Positions 1 to 5,804 of a stretch of DNA of 5,804 nucleotides are shown one piece after another (the first letter of the stretch is position 1; each line of letters starts with the position of its first letter). Source of the stretch: an uncultured Mucilaginibacter sp. (GTDB lineage Bacteria > Bacteroidota > Bacteroidia > Sphingobacteriales > Sphingobacteriaceae). The stretch is taken from the NCBI GenBank assembly GCA_903885865.1, contig CAISKH010000366.1, positions 1 through 5,804 on the forward strand, written 5' to 3'. The translations under genes were made by a program, and so were the position numbers. The notes below the pieces were generated by a model, which was given only the letters and a program-made list of their open reading frames with translations, was not told the origin of the DNA and searched no databases.

Positions 1-859
1 AGTGGATAAGTTTAAGGCTGCAGAGCTGACCATCATTAATATGATGGTGGGCTTCAATGGCAATATTATTCACGGTACTGAAGGCCGCGATGCAGAAATT
101 AAATTAGTGCAGGATGCGCTGGTTGTTGCCGGTAAAGTTGGCATCCCGGTAGTGGAGTATAATTTTTACGCCCACAGGCTTACCGAAGGCTATTATAGTG
201 TGCCGGGCCGCGGCGGCTCAAGCTATTTGGGGTTTGATTATAACCGGGTAAATCCGACTACCGGTATTGCTCCGAAAGACCTGCCGCCTACAGAAAAAGA
301 GCCCGCCATGACCCGGGACCAGCTTTGGGCAAACATTACCTATTTTTTAAAAGCAGTTATCCCGGTGGCCGAAAAAGCAGGCGTAGTTATGGCTTTGCAC
401 CCGAACGACCCACCGCCGCCTATAAGCCGCGGCTCTGAACAGATCATGGGCAGCTTTGCCGACTGGAAAAAAATGCTCGCTATTGTTGACAGCCCGTCAA
501 ATGGAATGACGTTTGACTGCGGTGTTTCGACAGAATTGGGCGAGGACGCAGTGGAAGTGTTAAGATATATGGCCGCCCGCAAACGCATAAACCATGTACA
601 TTACCGCAACGTGTTGTTAGATACGCCGAGAATGAAATATGTTGAAGTGTTTATTGATAACGGGCAGGTTAATATGTTCGCGATAATGCAGGAACTGGTT
701 AAACACAACTATAAATATGGCATATTTGCCGAGCACCCGCGTGGCAATGCGATAGACAAGGAACGCGGCGGCGATTTTATATCATACCTGTACAACCAGG
801 CTTATGCCCGCGCTATGCTGCAGGCCTGCTTAACATTAGAACAAGGCTATAAAGGGTAA
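1..859 (+). CDS. UxuA-like (mannonate dehydratase family) TIM-barrel protein, 5'-truncated by window
   Basis: This is the C-terminal 285 residues of a protein whose start lies outside the window. Alignment with the next gene puts its first visible codon (GTG, an internal Val) at about residue 96, so the full protein should be near 380 residues. Family features seen, in visible-residue numbering: a block around 45-60 (GKVGIPVVEYNFYAHRL), the FLKAVIPVAEKAG helix followed by H133-P-N-D-P-P, D172-C173-G, H200-Y-R-N and E244-H245 near the end. Classical UxuA converts D-mannonate to 2-dehydro-3-deoxy-D-gluconate with Mn2+. Here HPDDPP has become HPNDPP, the usual Cys ligand position reads Asp-Cys, and the usual PDHG reads AEHP, so the exact reaction is uncertain. 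It is about two-thirds identical by eye to the downstream paralogue, mainly lacking a 16-residue insertion. A Tat signal is likely by analogy but not visible. The next gene starts 4 bp after its stop. Family confidence is high; substrate is unknown. Confidence 0.85.
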   Translation, partial: VDKFKAAELTIINMMVGFNGNIIHGTEGRDAEIKLVQDALVVAGKVGIPVVEYNFYAHRLTEGYYSVPGRGGSSYLGFDYNRVNPTTGIAPKDLPPTEKEPAMTRDQLWANITYFLKAVIPVAEKAGVVMALHPNDPPPPISRGSEQIMGSFADWKKMLAIVDSPSNGMTFDCGVSTELGEDAVEVLRYMAARKRINHVHYRNVLLDTPRMKYVEVFIDNGQVNMFAIMQELVKHNYKYGIFAEHPRGNAIDKERGGDFISYLYNQAYARAMLQACLTLEQGYKG

Positions 860-863
860 ATCC

Positions 864-953
864 ATGAGCAATAACCGCAGGGACTTCATAAAAAAAGGCA
901 GTTCGCTGGCTGCGGCATTGTCAATTGGTGCGGTTGGCGCATCGGCGTCAGCA
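864..953 (+). other. Twin-arginine (Tat) signal peptide coding segment
   Basis: Codons 1-30 encode MSNNRRDFIKKG followed by a weakly hydrophobic Ala-rich stretch ending in ASASA. The consecutive Arg5-Arg6 followed by D-F-I-K-K fits the S/T-R-R-x-F-L-K Tat consensus, and ASA just before Lys31 is a plausible signal peptidase I site. Tat export fits a metal enzyme that folds and loads its cofactor before transport. Confidence 0.85.
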
Positions 954-2054
954 AAAAACGCTATCCCGTTGCCTGCGCAAAAAGTACCATGGCCCGTGCT
1001 TGAGGGCCCCGATACGCCAAAAATGACCATGAATGTTGGGCATAACGATATGTCGTCAAAAGTTCGGGCGATCAAGCAGTTCGGCGCCGATTATGTACAC
1101 ATGGATGCCCCCGCATTGCCGTGGACACAGGCAGAAATACAAGCCATAGTTGACCGTTTTAAGGCCGAGGGTCTTTCCATTATTAACCATCGGATAATTT
1201 TGCCGCCCAGCATCCTTCATAATATGGCGGGGCGCGATGAGGATATTAAAAAGGTACAGGACGCTATACGCATAACCGGCAAGGTTGGTATACCTGTTAT
1301 TGAATATAATTTTTATTCGCACCGTTTACGCGAGGGTTATTATAACAGCGTGGGCCGCGGGAACGCCCGATATTTAAGCTTTGATTATAACCGCAAAATG
1401 CCGAATCCGGCTGATAATAACTGGAATGAGCCGCGCGACCGCAGAGCCGACGAAATGCAATTCGCGGCAAGCGAATTGAAAGCTACTGAGGCCGAGCCCG
1501 CTACATCCGAGGAGCAGTTTTGGGAAAATATCACTTACTTTTTAAAAGCGATTATTCCTGTAGCCGAAGAATCGGGGGTAAAAATGGCGCTTCACCCTAA
1601 CGATCCCCCACCGCCGCTTAGCCGCGGTTCGGCGCAGCCGATGGGGAGCTTTGCCGGATGGAAAAAACTACTGGCAATAGTTGACAGCCCGGCAAACGGC
1701 ATGACCTTTGATTGCGGCGTATCAACCGAAATAGGCGAAAATGCTATCGATGTACTACATTATATGGCAGCGCGCAACCGCATTAACCACATGCACTTCC
1801 GTAATGTAAAGGTTGAGATCCCCCGGATTAAATATACCGAAACCTACCCCGATGCAGGGCAGGTTAATATGTTCGCTGTTATGCAGGAACTGGTTCGCGC
1901 GAAATATAAATACGGCGTATTTGCTGAACACCCGCCGGGAAATATTATCGACAAGGAACGCGGCGGCGATTTTATTGGCTATATTTACAATCAGGCTTAT
2001 GCCCGCGGCGTGCTGCAATCGGTACTAACCCTCGAGCAAGGATATAAAGGATAA
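864..2054 (+). CDS. Tat-exported UxuA-like (mannonate dehydratase family) TIM-barrel protein
   Basis: A complete protein of 396 residues. Residues 1-30 form a clear twin-arginine signal (NRRDFIKKG, then an Ala-rich hydrophobic stretch and ASA before K31), so the folded enzyme is probably exported to the periplasm. The mature part matches the UxuA family: a barrel start near 55-110, the GKVGIPVIEYNFYSHR block at 139-154, FLKAIIPVAEESGVKMALH with H244-P-N-D-P-P, D283-C284-G, H311-F-R-N, and a QVNMFAVMQELV segment before E355-H356. Length is similar to E. coli UxuA, but that enzyme is cytoplasmic. Relative to UxuA the second Asp-rich position is Asn246, the Cys ligand site reads Asp-Cys, and the C-terminal Asp ligand is Glu355. 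Residues 178-220 are 16 longer than in the upstream paralogue. The ATG chosen is the only start that keeps the Tat signal. It sits 4 bp after the previous stop and 11 bp before the next gene, consistent with an operon. Dehydratase activity is inferred; an epimerase or lyase on a related sugar acid is possible. Confidence 0.88.
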   Translation: MSNNRRDFIKKGSSLAAALSIGAVGASASAKNAIPLPAQKVPWPVLEGPDTPKMTMNVGHNDMSSKVRAIKQFGADYVHMDAPALPWTQAEIQAIVDRFKAEGLSIINHRIILPPSILHNMAGRDEDIKKVQDAIRITGKVGIPVIEYNFYSHRLREGYYNSVGRGNARYLSFDYNRKMPNPADNNWNEPRDRRADEMQFAASELKATEAEPATSEEQFWENITYFLKAIIPVAEESGVKMALHPNDPPPPLSRGSAQPMGSFAGWKKLLAIVDSPANGMTFDCGVSTEIGENAIDVLHYMAARNRINHMHFRNVKVEIPRIKYTETYPDAGQVNMFAVMQELVRAKYKYGVFAEHPPGNIIDKERGGDFIGYIYNQAYARGVLQSVLTLEQGYKG

Positions 2055-2065
2055 ACCAAATCAAT

Positions 2066-3001
2066 ATGAAAAGAATACTACTAATAATTGCATTGCTAAC
2101 TGGTGGGCTTTTAGCCAATGCACAACAACGTTTAGGCTCAACGCCCGAACAGATCAAATCGCTTACCCCCGAATGGACGGGCGAACGTTCAGCTGATGGA
2201 CGCCCGCGCGTATCGGACCAGCTCCTGGAACGTTTAAAGAAATTAACCATAGAAGAAGCATGGGAAAAGCTAAAAACCAAAGGCTATGTGAACCAGTATG
2301 AGGGCGACTGGCAGATTCTTCATTCCGATAGTGTTATGACAGGACGCGTAGTTACCGCGCAATATATGCCCGCAAGGCCCGACCTTAAGAACGTAATAAC
2401 CGCTGCCGGGAAGGCCGAAGGCCGGTCGCAGGCGGGTGGCCAAAATTTATGGCCCATTGATATATTAGTGAACGGCGATGTTTACGTTGCAGATTCTTAT
2501 GGAAAGATAGCCGACGGTACCCTGATGGGTTCAAGCCTGAGCAGTTCGGTAGCGGGCCACACCAAACGGGGCGTAATATTTAACGGATCGATACGCGATG
2601 TAGCTGAAGTAGCAGAAATTAAAAATTTTAATGCCTGGGTAAAAGGGATGGACCCTTCGGTAATAGCCCAGATGCAGTTAACCAGCATCAACCAGCCAAT
2701 CCGTATTGGGCATGTCACCGTACTACCCGGCGACGTAGTGCTGGCCAACAAGTACGGAACCATATTTATCCCCTCGCATCTTGTAGAGGATCTGGTTATA
2801 GATGGTGAGTTCCAGGCGGTACATGACCAGTTTGAAAGGTACATGCTGCTGCAGGCTAAATATTCAACAGGCCAGATACATGGCACATGGACCCCAGAGA
2901 TCAAAAAGGTTTTCCTTGACTGGCTTGACCACTACACTGGTAAATTACCCATGTCTAAACCTGATTTAGATAAATATCTTAAAGCAAATGGCTATAAATA
3001 A
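2066..3001 (+). CDS. Secreted RraA-like / HMG-aldolase-fold protein (first copy)
   Basis: A protein of 311 residues with a Sec signal peptide: KR at 2-3, a Leu/Ile-rich core and ANA before Q20, so it is predicted to be periplasmic. The central region, about 90-240, follows the RraA fold (often labelled dimethylmenaquinone methyltransferase-like): TGRVVTAQY, a GDVYVAD strand at 137-143, GTLMGS near 151, the N-G-S-I-R177-D178 motif, and PGDVVLAN...GTIFIP at 221-236. In class II pyruvate aldolases of this fold (HMG/CHA aldolase) the Arg-Asp pair binds substrate and metal, so aldolase or oxaloacetate-decarboxylase-like chemistry is plausible. Plain RraA is about 160 residues and HMG aldolases about 220-240. 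This one carries an N-terminal extension (PEWTGERSADGRPRVSD, about 35-51) and a C-terminal one ending near MSKPDLDKYLK. The Asp usually seen after PGDxxxA is Asn228. It follows the UxuA-like gene by 11 bp and overlaps the next gene by 14 bp. The family is clear; the substrate is not. Confidence 0.87.
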   Translation: MKRILLIIALLTGGLLANAQQRLGSTPEQIKSLTPEWTGERSADGRPRVSDQLLERLKKLTIEEAWEKLKTKGYVNQYEGDWQILHSDSVMTGRVVTAQYMPARPDLKNVITAAGKAEGRSQAGGQNLWPIDILVNGDVYVADSYGKIADGTLMGSSLSSSVAGHTKRGVIFNGSIRDVAEVAEIKNFNAWVKGMDPSVIAQMQLTSINQPIRIGHVTVLPGDVVLANKYGTIFIPSHLVEDLVIDGEFQAVHDQFERYMLLQAKYSTGQIHGTWTPEIKKVFLDWLDHYTGKLPMSKPDLDKYLKANGYK

Positions 3002-3917
3002 AAAAATAATTCCGTTAGTTATTGCCTTATTAATGGGCTTTGGGAAAACGGTATTAGCACAAACCATCCCTAAAGAGGAACTTATTTTTTTAACCTCCGA
3101 ATGGAAAGGAGAACGTTTCGCGGATGGCCGGCCCAAAGTATCAGACGACCTGCTGGCCCGCGCAAAAGACATTGGGCTTGATGACGCCTGGACAGCGTTG
3201 AAAAACCTGGGCTATGTAAATCAATTTGAAAGCGGCTGGAAGACGGTGAATGATATTGTATTTACCGGCCGGGCCGTTACTGCCATGTATATGCCAAGCC
3301 GCCCTGATGTTGAAAAAAGCATTAAAGACCGCGGTGCAAAGCAGGGCCGCGCGGGCAACACCAATTCATGGCCCATTGATATACTGGTAAAAGGCGATGT
3401 GTATGTAGCCGATGGCTTCGGAAAAATTGGCGCAGGAACCCTGATGGGCAGTACGCTTGGTAATTCCATTTTTAGTAAATCAGGCAATGGGGTGGTGTTT
3501 GATGCTTCGGCGCGCGATGTTGAAGGGCTGTCGGAAATAAAAGGTTTTAACGCTTTTGTGCGCGATTTTCACCCTTCGTTTTTAGAAAGTGAGGTGTTGA
3601 TGGGGTTAAATACGCCCATACGCATAGGGGCCGCCATTGTTTTGCCCGGCGATTTGGTATTAGCCAAGCGCGAGGGTGTATTGTTTATACCGGCCCAGTT
3701 GGCCGAGCAGGTGATTTCCGTAGCCGAGTTTGTTTCGCTTAAAGATGATTTCGGGTTCGAAATGGTTAAGACGGGCCGCTTTAAAACCGGGCAGATAGAC
3801 AGTGAATGGTCGCCCGAAGTAAAACAAGCCTTTTATAAGTGGGTGGATGAACACGCCGATAAAGTAAAAATGAGCAAAGCTACCATGGAAAAAATTTTAG
3901 AAAAAAGGACCTGGTAG
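2988..3917 (+). CDS. Secreted RraA-like / HMG-aldolase-fold protein (second copy)
   Basis: A protein of 309 residues, paralogous to the gene before it (roughly half identical by eye over its length). The chosen ATG gives a good Sec signal peptide, with KK at 5-6, a hydrophobic core and VLA before Q25; a later start would destroy it. That start lies inside the upstream gene, a 14-bp overlap in another frame, which suggests translational coupling. Seen in order: the shared extension SEWKGERFADGRPKVSD at 37-53, the VTAMYMPSRPD segment, GDVYVAD at 136-142, GTLMGS at 150-155, D172-A-S-A-R176-D177, and PGDLVLAKREGVLFIP at 220-235. The Arg-Asp catalytic pair is kept, but the Gly normally before xxRD is Ala173, and the Asp expected after PGDxxxA is Lys227, so activity may differ from that of the first copy. 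Two adjacent, diverged copies could form a hetero-oligomer (RraA-fold proteins form trimers or hexamers) or act on different substrates. That is inference. Confidence 0.86.
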   Translation: MAINKKIIPLVIALLMGFGKTVLAQTIPKEELIFLTSEWKGERFADGRPKVSDDLLARAKDIGLDDAWTALKNLGYVNQFESGWKTVNDIVFTGRAVTAMYMPSRPDVEKSIKDRGAKQGRAGNTNSWPIDILVKGDVYVADGFGKIGAGTLMGSTLGNSIFSKSGNGVVFDASARDVEGLSEIKGFNAFVRDFHPSFLESEVLMGLNTPIRIGAAIVLPGDLVLAKREGVLFIPAQLAEQVISVAEFVSLKDDFGFEMVKTGRFKTGQIDSEWSPEVKQAFYKWVDEHADKVKMSKATMEKILEKRTW

Positions 3918-3990
3918 GTTTATATACCCTTACAATATAATTTATTGAATTAACTAATCATTAATTAACCAATCACTAATCAACTGAATA
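3918..3990 (+). promoter_or_regulatory. AT-rich 73-bp intergenic leader of the third UxuA-like gene
   Basis: This is the only sizeable gap among the plus-strand genes and is far more AT-rich than the flanking coding DNA. It could carry a separate promoter or just a leader for the gene at 3991. No good match to the Bacteroidota promoter (TTTG around -33 and TAnnTTTG around -7) was found, and there is no Shine-Dalgarno sequence, which is normal for this phylum. A short tandem repeat sits in its second half. The regulatory role is inferred from spacing only. Confidence 0.35.
3948..3977 (+). repeat. Two tandem 15-bp units upstream of the third UxuA-like gene
   Basis: Positions 3948-3962 and 3963-3977 align as AATTAACTAATCATT and AATTAACCAATCACT, with two mismatches in 15. 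The following bases, 3978-3992, look like a decayed third unit. Within the array the octamer AC(T/C)AATCA occurs at 3953, 3968 and 3975. It may be a replication-slippage product in the leader, or spaced sites for a regulator; nothing in the sequence separates the two. Confidence 0.6.
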
Positions 3991-4077
3991 ATGAGTGATA
4001 ATCGCAGAGACTTTATAAAAAAGGGCGCCGCGCTTGCAGCTGCCCTGTCGGTAGGCGGCGGTGGAATAGCCGAGGCT
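3991..4077 (+). other. Twin-arginine (Tat) signal peptide coding segment
   Basis: Codons 1-29 encode MSDNRRDFIKKG, an Ala-rich core and a Gly run ending in AEA. The peptide is nearly the same as the Tat signal of the UxuA-like gene at 864, although many codons differ, while the mature proteins are much less alike. Cleavage after Ala29 is a guess from the A-x-A rule. Confidence 0.82.
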
Positions 4078-5115
4078 TCTTCGCTTATTGCGGAGGATAC
4101 AGAAAAGTGGGGAAATGTGAAGGGAAAAATGTCGCAAATTAAAATTGCCGGGCAAATTACACCTGAACCTACGCCCGAAACATTTGCTTTTTACAACCAG
4201 ATGGGCATTAACCAGGCGGTATTATGGACGGACGCAAAAAAATCAAGCGGCGAATATTATGGCAGCCGCAAAAAGCTTTTTGCGGACAATGGCATAAACG
4301 TATATGGTTTTGGCAATAATGATGTGCATAACCAGGACAAACTGGTGCTTAATCTGCCCGGCCGCGATGAAAAAATAGAGGAATACAAAGCCCACTTGCG
4401 TAGTTTAGGCAAAGCCGGCATTGGTTATACCACTTACGCGCACATGGGTAATGGTATATGGCACTCGGAGGTGCGGGGTAAGGCCCGTGGTGGGGCCGAT
4501 GCAAGGGATTTTAACGTTAACGCCCCGCATTATGGCAAATGGGGAGACAATGTTTATCATGAGCCACTAAGCCACGGCAGGCGATATACCCGCGATGAGG
4601 TTTGGGCCAACTTTAAATATTTTATACAGGCGGTTGTACGCACAGCTGAAGAAAATAACGTACATATAGGCATCCATCCTGACGATCCGCCTATACCCGA
4701 AATGGCAGGCGTACCGCGTTTGTTCACCAGTTTTGAAGGCTATAAACGTGCGCTCGACCTGGCTAATAACAGTCCGGCTGTTGGGCTATGCCTCTGCGTA
4801 GGTTCATGGATGGAAGGCGGCGATAAATTGGGGAAAGATGCCGTAGGAATGATAGATTATTTCGGGAGCAGGGAAAGGATATATAAAATACATTTCCGCA
4901 ATATTTATGCGCCGCTGCCTCATTTTATTGAATCGTTTGTTGATGATGGCTATACCGATATGTATACTATTATGCAGGCGCTAAAACGCAATAATTTTAA
5001 AGGCGTTATTATTCCCGACCATATCCCTAAAATGGATGGCGGGCCAAATGTGGGTATCGCCTACAGCATTGGGTATATGAAAGCACTTTTAAATAGGGTG
5101 AATGCGGAAGTATAA
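3991..5115 (+). CDS. Tat-exported UxuA-like dehydratase with canonical metal ligands
   Basis: A protein of 374 residues with a twin-arginine signal (NRRDFIKKG at 4-12, Ala/Gly-rich core, AEA before S30), so probably periplasmic. It is a distant homologue of the two UxuA-like proteins upstream, and closer to classical mannonate dehydratase in its active-site motifs: H229-P-D-D-P-P, C269 in LCVGS (matching the CTGS of E. coli UxuA), H301-F-R-N, the FIESFVDDGYTDMYTIMQAL stretch, and D343-H344 in IPDHIP. These match the four expected Mn2+ ligands (His, Cys, His, Asp). UxuA normally has RPDHG here, so the Arg is Ile and the Gly is Ile in this protein. Its own reaction is therefore likely dehydration of an aldonic acid such as mannonate or a relative, but export and the altered motif leave the substrate open. 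It starts 73 bp after the RraA-like pair, so it may be the last operon gene or be transcribed on its own. Its end faces the convergent E2 gene. Confidence 0.87.
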   Translation: MSDNRRDFIKKGAALAAALSVGGGGIAEASSLIAEDTEKWGNVKGKMSQIKIAGQITPEPTPETFAFYNQMGINQAVLWTDAKKSSGEYYGSRKKLFADNGINVYGFGNNDVHNQDKLVLNLPGRDEKIEEYKAHLRSLGKAGIGYTTYAHMGNGIWHSEVRGKARGGADARDFNVNAPHYGKWGDNVYHEPLSHGRRYTRDEVWANFKYFIQAVVRTAEENNVHIGIHPDDPPIPEMAGVPRLFTSFEGYKRALDLANNSPAVGLCLCVGSWMEGGDKLGKDAVGMIDYFGSRERIYKIHFRNIYAPLPHFIESFVDDGYTDMYTIMQALKRNNFKGVIIPDHIPKMDGGPNVGIAYSIGYMKALLNRVNAEV

Positions 5116-5166
5116 ATATTGAATATAAGCGTGTGACAATGCTGTTTATGTTTAATTTACTTAACC
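5116..5166. other. Convergent intergenic gap, no clear terminator
   Basis: These 51 bp separate the stops of the third UxuA-like gene and the E2 gene. The stretch is AT-rich. The only pairing seen is a weak AGCG/TGCT stem at 5128-5143 followed by a T-rich run, too short to call a terminator. A shared bidirectional terminator would be expected here but is not evident. Confidence 0.4.
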
Positions 5167-5804
5167 TTAAATCAGCAGCCTCACCGGCTCTTCCAATAAC
5201 GATTTCAGGGTTTGCAGGAATGCCGCGCCTGTAGCGCCATCAACTACGCGGTGGTCGCAGCTTAGTGTTACCTTCATGATATTGCCCGGTACCACCGCGC
5301 CATTTTTTACTACCGGCACCGCTTGTATGCCGCTAATGGCCAATATACAGGCATCCGGCGGGTTAATAATGGCGGTAAACTCATCAACGCCAAACATACC
5401 CAGGTTTGATATGGTGAAGGTTGAACCCTCCCAATCGGCAGGTTGTAGTTTTTTAGCTTTGGCGCGTTGCGCGAGGTCTTTTACCTCTACAGATATATGG
5501 CTCAATGATTTACCATCGGCAAAACGAATAACCGGCACCAGTAACCCTTCATCCACCGCTACTGCAACGCCAATATGGATATGCTCGTTATAACGTATCT
5601 TATCGCCCAGCCATGATGAATTAATGGCTGGGTGTTGTTTTAATGCTACGGCGCAAGCCTTGAGCACAAAATCATTAAATGATATTTTAACCGGGGCAAC
5701 CTCGTTTATTTTATTGCGTGCCGCGATGGCCTGGTCCATATCGATCGACATGGTTACATAAAAATGCGGGGCGGTAAATAAACTTTCTGAAAGGCGCTTG
5801 GCAA
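5167..5804 (-). CDS. pdhC: Pyruvate dehydrogenase E2 (dihydrolipoamide acetyltransferase), C-terminal catalytic domain, partial
   Basis: The reading frame stays open to the window edge, so the Met encoded at 5749-5751 is internal and the N-terminal lipoyl and E1/E3-binding domains lie outside. About 211 residues are visible, starting AKRLSESLFTAPHFYVTMSIDMD, a stretch typical of pyruvate-type E2. Further signatures are SFNDFVLKACAVALKQHPAINSSW, FTISNLGMFGVDEFTAIINPPDACILAI and the active-site DHRVVDGA (5233-5256), whose His and Asp serve transacetylation. The enzyme moves the acetyl group from lipoyl-lysine to CoA in the cytoplasmic pyruvate dehydrogenase complex. A 2-oxoglutarate E2 would more likely show NGGVFGS and a different APHFY region. 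It is convergent with the UxuA-like gene, with 51 bp between the stops, and is probably unrelated to that cluster. The symbol aceF is also used for this gene. Confidence 0.93.
   Translation of the reverse strand, partial: AKRLSESLFTAPHFYVTMSIDMDQAIAARNKINEVAPVKISFNDFVLKACAVALKQHPAINSSWLGDKIRYNEHIHIGVAVAVDEGLLVPVIRFADGKSLSHISVEVKDLAQRAKAKKLQPADWEGSTFTISNLGMFGVDEFTAIINPPDACILAISGIQAVPVVKNGAVVPGNIMKVTLSCDHRVVDGATGAAFLQTLKSLLEEPVRLLI

Noticed and set aside
2..4. GTG as a possible start codon of the first gene
   Set aside because: It aligns with an internal Val at about residue 96 of the downstream paralogue, and the N-terminal part of the barrel would be missing; the gene simply runs off the window.
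2497..2904. 135-codon open frame on the minus strand
   Set aside because: It lies wholly antisense to the first RraA-like gene, has no recognisable domain and is best explained as a shadow of that gene's codon use.
5128..5143. Possible terminator hairpin after the third UxuA-like gene
   Set aside because: Only about four base pairs form, one of them G-T; too weak to support.
5276..5593. 105-codon open frame on the plus strand
   Set aside because: It is antisense to the conserved E2 catalytic domain and shows no family features.
5749..5751. Minus-strand ATG as the start of a short acyltransferase
   Set aside because: The frame continues upstream to the window edge with typical E2 residues (AKRLSESLFTAPHFYVT), so this Met is internal.
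5167..5804. Idea that the pyruvate dehydrogenase E2 gene belongs to the pathway because aldolases could make pyruvate
   Set aside because: It is on the opposite strand, encodes a cytoplasmic housekeeping complex subunit, and the link rests on proximity alone.

Overview
The window looks like Bacteroidota DNA, most plausibly from the Sphingobacteriaceae (a Mucilaginibacter/Pedobacter-type genome). This is inferred from the A-rich leaders without Shine-Dalgarno sequences, the NRRDFIKKG-type Tat signals and ANAQ/VLAQ-type Sec signal peptides, and the style of the E2 protein. No taxonomic marker is present, so it is an inference.

Positions 1-3917 hold four tightly packed plus-strand genes: two tandem paralogues related to mannonate dehydratase (UxuA-like TIM barrels; the first is cut by the window start), then two tandem paralogues of the RraA / HMG-aldolase fold. 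Gaps are 4 bp and 11 bp, and the last pair overlaps by 14 bp, so this is almost certainly one operon that begins upstream. After a 73-bp AT-rich gap with a short tandem repeat comes a third, more canonical UxuA-like gene (3991-5115). A 51-bp convergent gap then separates it from the 3' part of a minus-strand gene for the pyruvate dehydrogenase E2 acetyltransferase, a housekeeping gene that probably marks the edge of the cluster.

The striking point is location. Both UxuA-like proteins whose N-termini are visible start with a textbook twin-arginine signal, and both RraA-like proteins start with a Sec signal peptide. Classical UxuA and RraA/HMG aldolase are cytoplasmic. The cluster therefore looks like an exported set of sugar-acid dehydratase-like and pyruvate-aldolase-like enzymes. 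In outline, the dehydratase-like proteins could make 2-keto-3-deoxy acids and the RraA-like proteins could cleave or otherwise process them in the periplasm. The substrate cannot be read from the sequence.

The first two UxuA-like proteins differ from the third at the expected metal-ligand positions (Cys to Asp-Cys, Asp to Glu), which suggests they have diverged to a different reaction or substrate. No RNA genes, mobile elements, CRISPR arrays or convincing terminators were seen.
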